From Bradyrhizobium sp. CB82 (lineage in GTDB: Bacteria; Pseudomonadota; Alphaproteobacteria; Rhizobiales; Xanthobacteraceae), in NCBI RefSeq assembly GCF_029714405.1, contig NZ_CP121650.1, positions 7,321,001-7,385,000 on the forward strand: DNA of 64,000 bases, in the 5' to 3' direction. Below are positions 45,229 through 53,906 of the stretch, piece after piece. Position numbers and translations under genes: made by a program. Position 1 is the stretch's first letter, and the number at the start of each line of letters is the position of its first letter. The notes beneath the pieces were generated by a model. That model did no database searches. It saw only the letters and a list, made by a program, of their open reading frames with translations, and was not told where the DNA came from.

Positions 45229-46254
45229 TCAACGCACCTCTTCAAAGCCCGCGAGCACTGAGGTCAGGTTCGCGCCGAGGATATCGGAGAGGTAGCCGCC
45301 TTCCTGCACGAACACGGTCGGCAGTCCCATCCGCGCGATCGCCTGGCCGATGCGGCGGAAGCCGGGCGTCGTGACGGCAAGTCCCCTCAGCGGATCGTGC
45401 TCCGAGGCGTCCAGGCCAAGCGCCACGACGAGCGCACCGGGCGAGAACGCATCGATCGCGGTCTTGGCGCGCACGAGCGCCTGCATGTACCCGTCGTCAC
45501 CTGTGCCGATCGGCAGCGGGATGTTGAGATTGGTGCCGAGCCCCGCACCTTCTCCGCGCTCATGCGCATAGCCCCACACGAACGGATAGTACGCGACCGG
45601 ATCGGCATGGATCGAGATGGTGTAGACGTCGGGCCGCGCATAGAAGATGCCTTGCGTGCCGTTGCCATGATGCACGTCGACGTCGAGGATCACGACGCGC
45701 TCGTGTCTGAGCCGCAGATGCGCGGCCGCGATCGCGCTGTTGTTGAGGAAGCAGAAGCCGCCGGCCATGTCGCGATAGGCGTGATGGCCGGGTGGACGGC
45801 AGAGCGCGTAGGCCGCATCCTCGCCGTCCATTACGAGCTGCGCCGCCGTGGTCGCAACATCCGTCGCAGCGCAGGCCGCAGCCCAGGTGCCCGGCCCGAT
45901 CGGCGCAGCGGTGTCGGCGGTGTGCCAGCCGAGCTTGCCGACGATATGCGTCGGATAGGTCGCCGCATGCCGCACCGGATGGATGTTGCCGATCATCTCC
46001 GGACCGGAATCGCCGAGCGCGGTCCAGGCGTCCCAGGCCTCGGAGAGGAAAGCCAGATATTCCGGGCTATGGATACGTGCGCGGGGCCCCTGCCCGAATG
46101 CGGTCGGCTCGACCAGTTGATGCTTGCCGTCCTTCAAACCGTTGAGCAGCCGGTGCGCGCGCTCGGGCTGTTCGGTCGTGCGCTTGACGACCCCGCGCAC
46201 CAGGAAGAATTGTGGATCGTGGCTGCGATGCAGTTCGGTATGGACGGCTTTCAC
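45229..46254 (-). CDS. Histone-deacetylase-family hydrolase (acetylpolyamine amidohydrolase-like)
   Basis: The 341-residue protein has PPGHHAYRDMAGGFCFLNNS with the active-site His pair, the metal site VVILDVDVHHGNGTQGIFYA, and GLDASEHDPLRGLAVTTPGF with the second metal Asp. The mostly conserved end is FVQEGGYLSDILGANLTSVL. It would remove acetyl groups from small amines such as acetylputrescine; some relatives act on proteins. The start is GTG 46254 with GGAG eight bases upstream, giving the usual length of bacterial acetylpolyamine amidohydrolases. It fits the amine-rich gene content of the window but is a single-gene unit. Confidence 0.88.
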   Translation of the reverse strand: MKAVHTELHRSHDPQFFLVRGVVKRTTEQPERAHRLLNGLKDGKHQLVEPTAFGQGPRARIHSPEYLAFLSEAWDAWTALGDSGPEMIGNIHPVRHAATYPTHIVGKLGWHTADTAAPIGPGTWAAACAATDVATTAAQLVMDGEDAAYALCRPPGHHAYRDMAGGFCFLNNSAIAAAHLRLRHERVVILDVDVHHGNGTQGIFYARPDVYTISIHADPVAYYPFVWGYAHERGEGAGLGTNLNIPLPIGTGDDGYMQALVRAKTAIDAFSPGALVVALGLDASEHDPLRGLAVTTPGFRRIGQAIARMGLPTVFVQEGGYLSDILGANLTSVLAGFEEVR

Positions 46255-46295
46255 GTGGACGGCTCCATTGCCTTGGGATCGCTGATGACTTGATC

Positions 46296-46398
46296 CTAAA
46301 GCGCGATGAGATTGAGATGAATCGTCATCGCGCTTTAGGCTATTGTTTGAGCATGATCCTTTCGGAAAACCGCTGCACACTTTTCCGGATCATGCTCT
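46296..46398. repeat. Two-part palindromic intergenic repeat (Bradyrhizobium-type)
   Basis: The first palindrome has 14-bp perfect arms CTAAAGCGCGATGA/TCATCGCGCTTTAG (46296-46338). The second has arms GAGCATGATCC/GGATCATGCTC (46349-46397) around a CGGAAAA...TTTTCCG core. I recognise this pair as a frequently repeated intergenic unit in Bradyrhizobium-like genomes. It lies between the divergent deacetylase start and convergent-side neighbour. Confidence 0.75.
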
Positions 46399-46475
46399 AG
46401 CGGCGCTACGATGCAAGCAAGAACGCCGCATCTTGCGTGCGTGCCCTGCGTGGAGCGCGGATCGCCGACCGCGGC

Positions 46476-47417
46476 TCAGCAACGGCCGCGTTGCAGGCAA
46501 TGCTCGCGGCCCTGCTGATCGGTGCGGAAGGCCTCGATGAAGCCGCCTTGGCGCTGCGTGACGAAGACGGTCTTGCCGTCGTCGCCGCCGAAGGCGAGGT
46601 TGGTCGGCTCCCTGCCTTTCAACGCGACCTCGCGCTGAACAGCGCCGTTGGGCTTCATGACCGCGATCGTGCCCTTGAGAATGCGCGCGACATAGAGCCT
46701 GCCGCTGACGTCGGTGCGCAAGCCGTCGATGGTGTCGGGCTGGAACGTCTTGAGCAGCTTCGCGTCGGTGAGCTCTGTGCCGCGGATGGTGTAAGACCAG
46801 ACCTCGCCGCTGTTGGATTCGCCGACGTAAAGCGTCTTGCCGTCGGGACTGAGATCGATGCCGTTGGTGGTGCCCATTGCACGCGGCGCCGTCATGAGCT
46901 GGCCCTGCACCGATCCATCCGCAGCCTTGGCAATGCGCCAGACGTGGCCCTCGCGTCCCTTCCAGTTCGGATCGCTCGCATAGATCGTGCCGTCGCGCGC
47001 AATCGTGATGTCATTGGGCTGCTTCATCTCGTCGGAATGAAACCAGAGTCGCGGCTCCGCGGTGCCCCTGGGAAGCGCGAAGATATTGTGCCCCTTGTGG
47101 TCGGCGACGAACATGGTGCCGTCGCGATCGAAGCGGATGGAGTTGCCGACGCTGCCATGCGGAAGTTCGGCGAACGTCTCGGAGGCCGCACCACCCGCCG
47201 GCAACCTGCCGATCGTGCCTGGCTTGCCGAAATTGACCGCGAACAGATTGCCGTCGAGATCGACGGCCGGCCCTTCGATGCCGAAGGTGTATTCCCCCGC
47301 CGGCGTCACCTGCGCGCTTTCGAACAGCTTTGTCTGCGCAGGGGCCGTCGGCGCCGCCACGATCATGAAGATGCTACTGCAAAGGCACCAGAAAGTTCTG
47401 CTGGATGTAATAGCCAT
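46476..47417 (-). CDS. Exported SMP-30/gluconolactonase-like beta-propeller protein
   Basis: Start 47417 gives a good signal peptide (SSRTFWCLCSSIFMIVAAPT, cut near APAQ) and overlaps the end of the upstream gene by 44 bases; ATG 47366 would give a truncated signal. The mature part is a six-bladed-propeller-type protein with repeats such as GPAVDLDGNLFAVNFGKPGT, DRDGTMFVADHKGHNIF, QPNDITIARDGTIYASDPNW and TTNGIDLSPDGKTLYVGESN. Such proteins act as periplasmic lactonases or related hydrolases. Its position after a PQQ-type sugar dehydrogenase homologue suits hydrolysis of the lactone that enzyme would make; this is inference. Confidence 0.82.
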   Translation of the reverse strand: MAITSSRTFWCLCSSIFMIVAAPTAPAQTKLFESAQVTPAGEYTFGIEGPAVDLDGNLFAVNFGKPGTIGRLPAGGAASETFAELPHGSVGNSIRFDRDGTMFVADHKGHNIFALPRGTAEPRLWFHSDEMKQPNDITIARDGTIYASDPNWKGREGHVWRIAKAADGSVQGQLMTAPRAMGTTNGIDLSPDGKTLYVGESNSGEVWSYTIRGTELTDAKLLKTFQPDTIDGLRTDVSGRLYVARILKGTIAVMKPNGAVQREVALKGREPTNLAFGGDDGKTVFVTQRQGGFIEAFRTDQQGREHCLQRGRC

Positions 47418-49404
47418 CGTCGTCGGTGCATTCGCCATTGAGATAGGGATCGGCCGGCCGGTAGAACCGGCTGAAGCCGGCTTTGTCTACAGCGGTCCTT
47501 TGTGTCACGACGACGACCTTGGCGACCGGGATTTCGCCGCATTCCTTGCCGCTGCGCGCGACGAATTTGCGCGTCGGCGGGCCGGACTTGATGCGCATGC
47601 GTGTTCCCGGAACCATCTTCGCAACCAGCAAGTCCGCATAGTCGAGCAGGCGGGTGTAGCCGGTCTCGGTCTTCGCCAGCGCCTCGCCGCCTGGCGGCAT
47701 CAGCTTCTCCGCGCCGAGCCCGCGCAGGCGCGTGCGCAGCTTTCCGGAGTCTGGATCGCCGGGGTAGATCCAGCCGTCCTGTGACAACATGAAGCGCAGC
47801 ACGGTCCGATCCTTCTCGGTGTCGGACTGACCCTGCTTCAGTCCGAAATCCGAATGGCAGCCGACACAGTGCTTCTCCACGAGCTCTTTGCGCAGTGCCG
47901 AGAGCCGATCCCTGCGCTGCGCGTCGTTCGCAACGAACGCGGCGAGCTCGTCGATCTGCGCCGCGCTTCGCACGTCGCAGGGGAGCGGCTCCGGCGCATT
48001 GCCCTCGGCGCGATCGATCCGGATCACGGTCTGGTTCTTGTCCTCGACCAGCCAAATCGCGCCATCCTCCGCAACGGTAAGCCCGACCGGCGCGCCCTGC
48101 GGCCGCGCGCCGTTGACGCGGTGCCAACCGGCGACCAGCTCCTCGAAGGGCGCCGCCGCGACCTCGCCCGCGTTGGTCTGGAAGCTGCGCGTCGGCTCGG
48201 CGGCACAGCTCACATGATAGCGCACCGGCGGTGGACTTATCCTGGGAAAGCCGTGATCATCGACGTCATAGGCCAGCAGACGACTGCCGGTCGGGCGATA
48301 ACCATGAAGGGCAATCAGCAGCCTGCCCTCCAGTTCCGGAAACTTTTGGCCGTGATAATAGAGCATGCCGAGCGGAGCGCCGTGCGGCGGCAGCAACGAA
48401 AACGGCTGCTTGTAGAGCGCGCCGTTGGTGCAGAAATTCTTGTAAGGCCACGCTTGCAGCACCAGCCTGAATTCCGGGCTCACCGTCGAGAGGTCGTAGC
48501 AATAGGGCCAGCCATAGTGCTTGCCCTGCTCGATCGCGTTGATCTCTTCGTTCGGCTTGAAGACATCAGGCAGGTCGCGGCCGTTCTCGCCTTGCAGGAA
48601 GGCATAGCCCGGATCAGGGAATTGCGGATGCAGCGCCAGCGCCATCGAGTTGCGCAGGCCGCGCGCATAGACCTCGTGCGGCGGATTGGGATCGTTGGGC
48701 TTCAATGCAGGGAAGACGCCGCCGGACGGCGGCTTGAACATCCAGATCGCGGCGAGCGCTGAGGCACCTTCCGCCGGCGCGCAGGGCCGCGTGATCGGCG
48801 GGTGGGTGATGCAATCATCGCTATGCGAGCCGACATTGACGAACAGCCGCCCGGTGCGATCGAACACGAACTGCTTGAGTGGATGGGCGCTCTCCTCGAG
48901 CCTGGTGCCGTCAGGCAGCGTCAGCCGGCGACCCGGCAGGTGATGGAGGATGGTCTCGACCGTGCTGTGCGGATTGTCGGCCAGCGGTTCGAAGCGGAAA
49001 ATGGTCTCGTCGGTGGAGGCATAGAGCTTCTTGTCGGGGCCGATCGCCAGGCCGAAGGGATATTCGACCCCCGTGAGCAGCTCCTTGATGCGCTTGCCCT
49101 CGGCCGCGCGCGGATCGAGCAGCAGAAGCCGGCCGTCGGAGTGGCCCCAGCCGCCCATGTCGGCGACCACGAACAGTTCGTGACCGGGAATCTGGATGAT
49201 CGATCGCGGGAACGCGAGATGATCCTCTTCGCTGGCGACGAGACCCGCGCAAAACCCCTGCTTCAGGTCGATCTTGAGTCTCGGGAAGGCGAAATCGCCG
49301 CTGCCGCAGGTTTCAGAGCCGATCGCATAGCCGCTTTTCCGGATCTGTTCCGGCGATGCCGGCGACGCAAGGCCAAGGCCGGCGAGCAGGACGCCCGCGA
49401 ACAT
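47374..49404 (-). CDS. Periplasmic glucose/sorbosone-dehydrogenase-like propeller with C-terminal cytochrome c site
   Basis: The 676-residue protein has a signal peptide (FAGVLLAGLGLASPASPEQI). A beta-propeller of the glucose/sorbosone-dehydrogenase (PQQ-linked) class follows (FPRSIIQIPGHELFVVADMG, YPFGLAIGPDKKLYASTDET, VYARGLRNSMALALHPQFPD, EEINAIEQGKHYGWPYCYDL). From ~520 on it carries a c-type haem site CVGCH with a downstream Met region (RGLGAEKLMPPGGEALAKTE). Fusion of dehydrogenase and cytochrome would pass electrons straight to the respiratory chain. Whether it binds PQQ is unproven. ATG 49404 starts the signal peptide; a start at 49482 would precede it needlessly. Confidence 0.82.
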   Translation of the reverse strand: MFAGVLLAGLGLASPASPEQIRKSGYAIGSETCGSGDFAFPRLKIDLKQGFCAGLVASEEDHLAFPRSIIQIPGHELFVVADMGGWGHSDGRLLLLDPRAAEGKRIKELLTGVEYPFGLAIGPDKKLYASTDETIFRFEPLADNPHSTVETILHHLPGRRLTLPDGTRLEESAHPLKQFVFDRTGRLFVNVGSHSDDCITHPPITRPCAPAEGASALAAIWMFKPPSGGVFPALKPNDPNPPHEVYARGLRNSMALALHPQFPDPGYAFLQGENGRDLPDVFKPNEEINAIEQGKHYGWPYCYDLSTVSPEFRLVLQAWPYKNFCTNGALYKQPFSLLPPHGAPLGMLYYHGQKFPELEGRLLIALHGYRPTGSRLLAYDVDDHGFPRISPPPVRYHVSCAAEPTRSFQTNAGEVAAAPFEELVAGWHRVNGARPQGAPVGLTVAEDGAIWLVEDKNQTVIRIDRAEGNAPEPLPCDVRSAAQIDELAAFVANDAQRRDRLSALRKELVEKHCVGCHSDFGLKQGQSDTEKDRTVLRFMLSQDGWIYPGDPDSGKLRTRLRGLGAEKLMPPGGEALAKTETGYTRLLDYADLLVAKMVPGTRMRIKSGPPTRKFVARSGKECGEIPVAKVVVVTQRTAVDKAGFSRFYRPADPYLNGECTDDDGYYIQQNFLVPLQ

Positions 49405-49647
49405 GTGCAGGCGACCACAGGTTGTTCTCGTGGAATGCAAGCTAGCTAACCCTCCCCCGACCCGGCAAATCGAGAGTTCCACGCCGCGACAGCGCCGTCC
49501 AGCCGAAGGTTAATGATCCGTAAGGCGCTCACCGTCCCGTGAAGCGAAACATCCGTAAATTCCCTTACCGGGTTGAACCCGAATATTTCGGACGTCGTCA
49601 GAATGATATTAGTGGTTGCATCGAATCGCTCTCCCAAGGAGGCGGCT
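49405..49647. promoter_or_regulatory. Divergent promoter region
   Basis: This 243-bp gap lies between the leftward dehydrogenase gene and the rightward DUF6894-like gene. The only clear element is the AAGGAGG ribosome site at its right end. No terminator, repeat or small gene was found. Confidence 0.35.
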
Positions 49648-49881
49648 ATGGTCCAAGTTTATTTTCACTGCTCGAATACTGACGGCATGTTGATCGACCG
49701 GCGCGGCACAGCCGTGTCGAACCTGACCGAGGCCCGCGACCGCGCCGCGCAAATCATGCGCTCGATGATCATGGTGCCCGGCGACGAAGACTGGCGCGAC
49801 TGGATCCTGCACGTCAGCGACGACGACGGCGAGGAAATCTTCGACTTGCCGTTCAGCTCCATGCTCGGCAGGCCGCACTGA
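49648..49881 (+). CDS. DUF6894-family small protein, 77 aa
   Basis: The start is ATG 49648, directly behind a strong AAGGAGG site. The protein (VQVYFHCSNTDGMLIDRRGT, VSNLTEARDRAAQIMRSMIM, DWILHVSDDDGEEIFDLPFS) matches the common small-protein family DUF6894 of alphaproteobacteria, many copies of which occur in bradyrhizobia. No catalytic residues are evident. A stress or regulatory accessory role has been guessed for the family; I cannot add to that. The next small gene follows after 10 bases. Confidence 0.8.
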   Translation: MVQVYFHCSNTDGMLIDRRGTAVSNLTEARDRAAQIMRSMIMVPGDEDWRDWILHVSDDDGEEIFDLPFSSMLGRPH

Positions 49882-49891
49882 GGACAAGGCC

Positions 49892-50068
49892 ATGCTGATC
49901 GCTTCGCTCACGCTGCTTCGCCACCACGTCTCCGCGATCGCCACCCGGTGGCAGACGCTGGTGAAGCTCGCGGGCAGTCCCTACCGTCCCGAGCTGCACT
50001 ACATGCGCGGCCCGGGGCCGAAATGGCACGCCAAGCACGGCAACGGCCGCCGGGACGACCGGCTCTGA
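49892..50068 (+). CDS. Small basic protein, 58 aa
   Basis: This short frame runs LIASLTLLRHHVSAIATRWQ, TLVKLAGSPYRPELHYMRGP, GPKWHAKHGNGRRDDRL. It is His/Arg-rich with a hydrophobic N-terminal helix. It starts 10 bases after the DUF6894-like stop, so the two are probably co-transcribed; the ribosome site (AGGACAAGGCC) is weak. I recall similar short frames beside DUF6894 genes in bradyrhizobia, but no function. Confidence 0.5.
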   Translation: MLIASLTLLRHHVSAIATRWQTLVKLAGSPYRPELHYMRGPGPKWHAKHGNGRRDDRL

Positions 50069-50134
50069 GCCCGACTCCGGGTCCTGGCTCGCCGGACCGG
50101 AGCGCAAAATCCTTCCCATCGCCCCGACGCCGAT

Positions 50135-50350
50135 TTGAGGCTTTCAATAGGGCTGATCATGGAGCGCGTCGCTGCGGACGCGCGCTACAAGCTCGCCGAC
50201 CGCCGCCTGACGGTCGAAGGGCGCGACGGCGAGGTGCGAAGCGAGCGCGCGATCGACAGCGCCGACGAACTCGACCAGGTGCTGCGTGAGACCTTCAACG
50301 TCGAGCCGCCAGTGCCGGTCGAAGAAGTCTTTGCGAGGATTGGGGGTTAA
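50135..50350 (+). pseudogene. C-terminal remnant of arylamine N-acetyltransferase
   Basis: The frame reads ERVAADARYKLADRRLTVEG, SERAIDSADELDQVLRETF and VEPPVPVEEVFARIGG. This corresponds to the last ~65 residues of NAT enzymes (pattern ER...RY.L...R.T...DG..E.R.......L...L...F.I..P.P.EE...RI). The N-terminal catalytic Cys-His-Asp part is absent; upstream bases carry none of it. It could be read as a free-standing 63-residue protein from ATG 50159, but a relic is more likely. Confidence 0.6.
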
Positions 50351-50353
50351 GGT

Positions 50354-50505
50354 CTTCTCCCTCTCCCCGTTCTTACGGGGAGAGGGTCGGGGTGAGGGGC
50401 TGCATCCACAAATTACGGTGGCAGTTGGACTCGCGGAGACTCCCCCTCACCCGGATTGCATCTTGCGATGCAATCCGACCTCTCCCCGCAAGCGGGGCGA
50501 GCTAA
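50354..50505. repeat. Inverted intergenic repeat, CTCCCTCTCCCCG type
   Basis: A stem CTCTCCCCG-TTCTTA-CGGGGAGAG at the left is followed by GGTCGGGGTGAGGGGC. About 60 bases later come CCCCCTCACCCGGATTGCATCTTGCG and TCTCCCCGCAAGCGGGGCGAG, which form the opposite arm. This is a well-known repeated unit in Bradyrhizobium/Rhodopseudomonas intergenic DNA and may also stop transcription. The rest of the gap to 50650 holds no recognised gene. Confidence 0.75.
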
Positions 50506-50650
50506 GATGCGCGGCGCCTTCTTGCGTCTCCTTCACACCTGCCATGCGGCGCTTCCGTCTGGATCGTCGGCCGCGATATGCCATTGTTCGCTTCCCGCGC
50601 CCCTCCAGCGCAATTCCGTCTCACGCAACAAGATCGGCTCCGAGACCCGC

Positions 50651-52243
50651 ATGATGTCCCACCAGTTCAGCTACGCCCAAGAGCCCCGCAAGCCCGCCAA
50701 CCGCGCCAAGGGCGGCATCGTCGCGGCGCAGTCGCGCCGGGCGGCCGAGGTCGGGGCGGAGGTGCTGGCTGCGGGCGGCGACTGCGTCGACGCGGTGATC
50801 GCCACCACCTTCGCACTGAACGTGCTGGAGCCCTGGATGAGCGGCATGGGCGGCGGCGGCATCATGGTGCTCTATCGCGCCGGCGACAACCGCTACGAGG
50901 TGATCGACTACAACATGCGTGCGCCGCAAAGCCTGCGCGTCGAGGATTATCCGATCACAGGCCAAGGCGCTGCCTCCGATCTTTTCCCCTGGGCGCGGGT
51001 GAAGGACGATCGCAACATCCACGGCCCCGGCGCGATCGCCGTGCCCGGCATCGTCGGCGGCATGGAGGAGGCGCATCGCCGCCACGCAAAGCTGCCGTGG
51101 AAAGACCTGGTTGCGCCGAGCGCAAAGCTCGCCGGCGAAGGCCTGCTCGTGGACTGGTGGACGACGCTGATGATCGCAAGCTCGGCCGTCGACTTGCGGC
51201 GCTATCCGGCGAGCGCCGAGGCGTTCCTGATCGATGGGCTGCCGCCGAACGCGCCGTGGGGCATTAAGGCCGAGACACGGCTGCCGCAGCGGAAATTGCA
51301 GGCGACGCTGGCGCACCTCGCCGCATCAGGCCCGCGCGACTTCTATCAGGGCGATCTCGCAAGGAGCATCGCCTCCGACATCAGGGCCGACGGCGGCACC
51401 CTCTCGGTCGAGGATTTGGCCGCCTTCCGCGCGCATCTGCGCGAGCCGCTCACGATTCCCTATCGTAACGGCAAGGTGGTTGCGACACCCGAGCTCACCG
51501 CAGGCCCGACGCTCGCGCATGCGCTGCGCCTGCTGCAGCAGAACCTCAAACCCGGCGGCACGCCTGATGCGGTCGCGTACGGCGAGTACGCTTCCGCCCT
51601 ACAAGCCGCCTATCGCGAGCGGCTCCAGGACATGGGCGATGCCGACGGCAAGCGCTCGCTCGGCGCCGAATATCTCGCGCCCGGCTGCACCACGCACTTC
51701 TCCGTCGTCGACCGCCACGGCAACATGGCCGCGGTGACGCAGACGCTGCTATCGACCTTCGGCTCGAAATACGTGACGCCGCATTCCGGCATTCCCATGA
51801 ACAATGGCATCATGTGGTTCGATCCGACGCCCGGCACGACCAACTCACTCGCGCCCGGCAAACGCTGCCTCGCCAACATCACGCCGGTCATCGCCGAAAC
51901 CAAGGACGGCAAACGCCTCGCCGTAGGCGCCTCCGGCGGCCGTCGCATTCTCCCAGCGGTGACCCAGCTCCTCTCCTTCGTAATGGATTACGACATGGAC
52001 CTCGACGCCGCGATCCACCAGCCACGCATCGATGCCAGCGAAGGCGCCGTCGTGATCGGCGACCGCCGGCTGCCGGAGGACGCACGCAAGGCGCTCGCGG
52101 CGCGGTTCGACTATGAGGAGACGCAGGTGCAGGCCGTGCCGATGAAATTCGCCTGCCCGAGCGTGGTGATGCGCGAGGGCGACGTCAACTCCGGCGCGGT
52201 CGATATCTTCCAGCCCTGGGCCGACGCGGTGGCGGAGAGCTGA
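50651..52243 (+). CDS. Gamma-glutamyltransferase
   Basis: The 530-residue protein has the Ntn-hydrolase precursor layout. The large-chain segments are KGGIVAAQSRRAAEVGAEVL, AGGDCVDAVIATTFALNVLE, PWMSGMGGGGIMVLYRAG and GAIAVPGIVGGMEEAHRRH. The autoprocessing threonine is in CTTHFSVVDRHGNMAAVTQT, followed by the small chain (GSKYVTPHSGIPMNNGIMWF, AVGASGGRRILPAVTQLLSF). No signal peptide is predicted, unlike periplasmic GGT, so it may act in the cytosol. It transfers or hydrolyses gamma-glutamyl groups. It lies ~1.4 kb from a PuuB-like oxidoreductase, and the two converge. The start could also be ATG 50654. Confidence 0.9.
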   Translation: MMSHQFSYAQEPRKPANRAKGGIVAAQSRRAAEVGAEVLAAGGDCVDAVIATTFALNVLEPWMSGMGGGGIMVLYRAGDNRYEVIDYNMRAPQSLRVEDYPITGQGAASDLFPWARVKDDRNIHGPGAIAVPGIVGGMEEAHRRHAKLPWKDLVAPSAKLAGEGLLVDWWTTLMIASSAVDLRRYPASAEAFLIDGLPPNAPWGIKAETRLPQRKLQATLAHLAASGPRDFYQGDLARSIASDIRADGGTLSVEDLAAFRAHLREPLTIPYRNGKVVATPELTAGPTLAHALRLLQQNLKPGGTPDAVAYGEYASALQAAYRERLQDMGDADGKRSLGAEYLAPGCTTHFSVVDRHGNMAAVTQTLLSTFGSKYVTPHSGIPMNNGIMWFDPTPGTTNSLAPGKRCLANITPVIAETKDGKRLAVGASGGRRILPAVTQLLSFVMDYDMDLDAAIHQPRIDASEGAVVIGDRRLPEDARKALAARFDYEETQVQAVPMKFACPSVVMREGDVNSGAVDIFQPWADAVAES

Positions 52244-52336
52244 GCGTCACGACTCCTCCATATTTGCGGGCGAAGTCCCGTCCGATGTCCGTTCATCGAA
52301 CGGACAGAAGCGTACGTCAAAGAGGAGATCATTCCA

Positions 52337-52552
52337 ATGAAGAAGCTTGCGCTCGCCGCGACCTTGATCATCGCGGCCGGCTTCACCATGCCAAACGCGG
52401 CATCTGCCGGAGGTGGCCACGGTCATGGATACGGCCACGGCGGATTCCATGGACATCACCATGGCACGCCGCCGGGCTGGTATCACGGGCGCAAGGTCGG
52501 CTGGCGCGGCACGGGATGCCCTCCCGGCCTGTGGAAGCAGGGCCGCTGCTGA
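52337..52552 (+). CDS. Small exported Gly/His-rich protein, 71 aa
   Basis: A signal peptide (KKLALAATLIIAAGFTMPNA, cut near ASA) precedes a GGGHGHGYGHGGFHGHHHG tract and a C-terminal RGTGCPPGLWKQGRC with two Cys. AAAGAGGAG lies upstream of ATG 52337. The His/Gly tract could bind metal ions; the CPPGLxKQGRC ending is common in short exported proteins of bradyrhizobia. A good hairpin terminator follows. Confidence 0.72.
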   Translation: MKKLALAATLIIAAGFTMPNAASAGGGHGHGYGHGGFHGHHHGTPPGWYHGRKVGWRGTGCPPGLWKQGRC

Positions 52553-52572
52553 AATCGCCGACAACCTGCCAG

Positions 52573-52602
52573 GCGCCGCCCCAAATCGGGCGGCGCTTCT
52601 CT
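52573..52602 (+). terminator. Rho-independent terminator of the small exported protein gene
   Basis: A perfect 9-bp stem GCGCCGCCC-CAAATC-GGGCGGCGC is followed by TTCTCT. It ends at the stop of the convergent oxidoreductase gene and probably serves the rightward transcript. Confidence 0.65.
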
Positions 52603-53893
52603 AGATCCCCAACCGGTCTCTCGCGCGGCCCGCGATCACCGCGCTCGTCACCGCCACCGGCCAGAGGGCATGCAGCGGGATCGGCTTGATGCCGGTGATG
52701 GGCATGTCGATCTCGACGCTCCTGCCGCCGATCAGGCGGCGTGCGAGCTGCGCGCCCATCGCGGTAGAGAGCGCGACGCCGCGGCCATTGCAGCCGAGCG
52801 AGATCAGGATGTTCTCCGCCGGCTCGTGCACATGCGGATAATGATCCTTGGTGATGGCAAGGCGGCTATTCCAACCATGGGTCCAGCTCGTGCCCTTGAG
52901 CTGCGGCCACAGCCGCTCGGCATAGCGCATGAGATAGGCGACGTCGGACGGCGAATTGATCCAGCGCAACGGGCCGCGGCCGCCCATCAGCAGGCGGTTC
53001 TGCTGATCGATGCGGTAGTAGACCGTGATGTGCCCGCTTTCGTAGAGCACGGGGCGCGTCGGCATGATCGAACGGGCAACCTCGTCGGAGAGCGGCGCCG
53101 TGGCAGCGATCGACGAAAACACCGGCACGATGGTACGGCGGAGCGCTGGCCAGAGATCGTCCGTAAAGCCGTTGGTGGCGAGCAGCACCTTTTCGGCGCG
53201 CACCACCGCGCGCGGTGTCTCGATGCGCCATTGCGTGCCCTCGCGGCGCAGGGAGAGCGCCGGGGTTTGCCCGTGCACGCTCGCACCGGCCGAGATCGCG
53301 GCGCGTGCCAGGCCACGGGCGTAGCTGAGGGGATGCAGATCGCCGCCACGCGCATCCAGCATGGCGCAGAGGTAACGATCGGTGCCGATCATCTCACGCA
53401 ATTGCGCGCGACCCAGCAGCGTCACGGGCATGCCGCGGCGAATGCATTGCTTTGCAGTGCTTTGGATCGCCGCAGCGCTCGTCTCGTTATAGGCCGCGCG
53501 CAGCGTGCCGTTCTGCCGCGCCTCGCAAGGAATCTGGTAACGGCGGATCAGGTCGTGGGTAAAATTCGTCGTGCCGTAGGAGAATTCGATCATGCGGCGG
53601 CCGAGATCAGGGCCAAAATCGGCCTCGATCCGATCGGGATCGTGCTTCAGCCCGGGATTGGTGTGACCGCCATTGTTGCCGGACGCGCCCCAGCCCGGCT
53701 CCTGCGCCTCCAGCACCAGCGCGCCGACACCCTGCTCGGCCAGATGCAGCGCAGTGGACAGGCCGGTGTAACCGCCGCCGACGATCGCCACGGAGATGGT
53801 CTTGTCCGCATCGAGCGGCGGCGCGACCACCGGCGCAACAGCGGTGTCGGCGTAGAGCGACGGAGGCAAAGGCAGGCGCACGGGCGCAGTCAT
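52601..53893 (-). CDS. FAD-dependent oxidoreductase, PuuB-like (gamma-glutamylputrescine oxidase type)
   Basis: The 430-residue protein has an N-terminal extension (RLPLPPSLYADTAVAPVVAP) and the FAD fold ISVAIVGGGYTGLSTALHLA, with GWGASGNNGGHTNPGLKHDP. It also has the flavin-binding PLRWINSPSDVAYLMRYAE/WSRLAITKDHYPHVHE region and ISLGCNGRGVALSTAMGAQL. This matches the DAO/PuuB class of amine oxidases. It follows the ABC importer in one transcript, the start being 14 bases past the ATPase stop. With a gamma-glutamyltransferase across the terminator, oxidation of a gamma-glutamyl amine or other secondary amine is plausible. The substrate is unknown. Confidence 0.82.
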   Translation of the reverse strand: MTAPVRLPLPPSLYADTAVAPVVAPPLDADKTISVAIVGGGYTGLSTALHLAEQGVGALVLEAQEPGWGASGNNGGHTNPGLKHDPDRIEADFGPDLGRRMIEFSYGTTNFTHDLIRRYQIPCEARQNGTLRAAYNETSAAAIQSTAKQCIRRGMPVTLLGRAQLREMIGTDRYLCAMLDARGGDLHPLSYARGLARAAISAGASVHGQTPALSLRREGTQWRIETPRAVVRAEKVLLATNGFTDDLWPALRRTIVPVFSSIAATAPLSDEVARSIMPTRPVLYESGHITVYYRIDQQNRLLMGGRGPLRWINSPSDVAYLMRYAERLWPQLKGTSWTHGWNSRLAITKDHYPHVHEPAENILISLGCNGRGVALSTAMGAQLARRLIGGRSVEIDMPITGIKPIPLHALWPVAVTSAVIAGRARDRLGI

Positions 53894-53906
53894 GTCGGAC
53901 ACCAGA

